From Blastocystis hominis (Eukaryota; Sar; Bigyra; Opalinata; Blastocystidae), in NCBI RefSeq assembly GCF_000151665.1, contig NW_013171825.1, positions 249,422-313,421 on the forward strand: a DNA stretch of 64,000 bases, read 5' to 3'. A model generated the notes under the pieces. It ran no database searches, was not told the DNA's origin, and worked only from the letters and a program-made list of their open reading frames with translations. The translations under genes were made by a program, and so were the position numbers. How positions within the stretch are numbered: position 1 is the stretch's first letter; each line of letters begins with the position of its first letter. Shown here piece by piece: positions 63,370 through 64,000 of this stretch.

Positions 63370-63786
63370 TTACACCCTCTGGATAGCTGGGTCAACAGCG
63401 TCGTGCGTGTACAAGTGAAGGAGTGCCAGGTAGCCACAGTTGTTGGCAAAGATCGACTGGTATTTCACTTTGTTCACACGGAACACACGGTTCGTACCTG
63501 TCAACGGGAAGTCATTCATCTCGCCAAAGCTGTCCTGGTAGTTCAGTGTTCCGTCGTCTTCACGGAAGCAAGAAACAAAGTGACCGAGCTTACCACCGTC
63601 TTCAAAGGGTATCCAGATGATGCAATTCATCGGTTCTTTGTACTCTTTGGCCAAGGACTTGTACTTGTCCAATTCCATCACATCGAAGTCGGGTATCTCG
63701 AGTTGCTTGGCCAGTTTTCGAACTTCATCGAAAGTCATTGGTTCAGCATCCATATTCATGTAGCCGTGCATATACAATTTCTTCAA
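63370..63786 (-). CDS. Polinton adenain-like (Ulp1-type) cysteine protease
   Basis: A frame of 138 residues from the first shown ATG. The catalytic order is visible: His in KLGHFVSCF, acidic residue in LNYQDSFGEM, and Cys in FANNCGYLALLHL, with Gln/Asn before it. The protease matures capsid proteins in Polintons and adenoviruses. The gene may start further upstream, toward the window edge. Confidence 0.82.
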   Translation of the reverse strand: MKKLYMHGYMNMDAEPMTFDEVRKLAKQLEIPDFDVMELDKYKSLAKEYKEPMNCIIWIPFEDGGKLGHFVSCFREDDGTLNYQDSFGEMNDFPLTGTNRVFRVNKVKYQSIFANNCGYLALLHLYTHDAVDPAIQRV

Positions 63787-64000
63787 TACACTCTCCTTCG
63801 AATCACTGACTCGTGCATCTTGTTCTCGTTCTGTGGAAGGGCTGTGAGGATGCGATTCTTTTTTTTCGTCGGGACTTCAATTGCTTGTGTCTCGTTATCC
63901 AGGTCAGAAATATCGTAGCCAGTGCCAGCTTTGCTTTCCTTGCCCTGAATCTGGTTTGCCACATCGCTAACCGAATGGGACGACTTCGTCGTCCCGGCGG
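63787..64000 (-). other. Right edge of window within the Polinton
   Basis: Coding-like DNA with a Lys-rich stretch, and the 19-bp hairpin GGGACGACTTCGTCGTCCC at 63,977-63,995. Too little is present to call a gene. Confidence 0.4.

Larger units (their letters stand above)
49311..64000. mobile_element. Polinton/Maverick virus-like element (left end and at least 14.7 kb)
   Basis: The element starts at 49,311 with 5'-AGTAGTAGGG, matching the 5'-AG terminus known for Polintons, and runs past the right edge. It contains the expected parts: protein-primed B-family polymerase, retroviral-type integrase, probable major capsid protein, A32/FtsK-type packaging ATPase and adenain-like protease. It also has a fibre-like protein, an OB-fold-like protein, a KilA-N protein and several small unknown genes. 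Gene spacing is tight and on both strands, and no host-type 30-nt introns are seen. It looks whole within the window, with no break noticed, which suggests a recent insertion. The candidate target duplication is CTTTGA (49,305-49,310). It interrupts a MORN-LRR gene. Confidence 0.93.

Overview
The window is nuclear DNA of a gene-dense protist, most probably Blastocystis or a close opalinate stramenopile relative. Three things point there. First, nearly every host gene is cut by very short GT-AG introns, usually 28-34 nt with a mode of 30-31 nt. Second, gene ends carry a TGTTTGTT-type element. Third, several genes have no encoded stop at the place where the conserved protein ends; a T (or TA) four bases before that element would become TAA once the mRNA is cleaved and polyadenylated. 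This mode of stop formation is known from Blastocystis nuclear genes.

Layout. 1-26.3 kb is a packed housekeeping block on both strands: trehalose synthase/phosphatase (cut by the left edge), NAT9-like acetyltransferase, SEL1L/HRD3, a small membrane protein, tRNA-Gly(UCC), GINS subunit PSF2, a cold-shock/Y-box protein, nuclear-basket protein TPR, an R3HCC1L-like protein, a CCR4-NOT NOT-box subunit, CHID1-like chitinase-fold protein, FCP1 CTD phosphatase, FolD, ribosomal protein eL30, SNU23, a LARGE-type glycosyltransferase and Miro. 27-32.4 kb is one very large surface-protein gene (MORN repeats, membrane segments, exon-by-exon leucine-rich repeats, a Pro-Thr stalk and a duplicated terminal domain). 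33.5-46 kb returns to single genes: a type II surface protein, an M16 insulysin, UAP56, a TDG/MUG DNA glycosylase, clathrin light chain, a collagen-like LRR protein and an RF-1-domain organelle protein. 47.0-49.3 kb is a second MORN-LRR gene.

At 49,311 this second MORN-LRR gene is interrupted by the left end (5'-AG) of a Polinton/Maverick virus-like element that runs past the right edge. Inside the window it carries a protein-primed B-family polymerase, retroviral-type integrase, probable capsid protein, fibre-like protein, A32/FtsK-type packaging ATPase, adenain-like protease, KilA-N protein and several small unknown proteins. Its long reading frames are all open, so it looks whole and young as far as can be seen.

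The most unusual signals are: (i) a rigid end-of-gene rule, with convergent gene pairs sharing a ~25-28 bp back-to-back cleavage cassette; (ii) a family of 19-bp hairpins (8-bp arms, 3-base loop, mostly GAA/TTC) scattered through the Polinton, two of which have been split by the same 38-39 bp two-hairpin unit with a 6-7 bp duplication of the loop; (iii) LRR genes that grow by duplicating a 108-bp exon-plus-intron module; (iv) a possible one-nucleotide exon; and (v) enzyme homologues with changed catalytic motifs (trehalose phosphatase domain, FolD, RF-1 domain). All splice assignments were made by eye from reading frame and homology and have no transcript support here.
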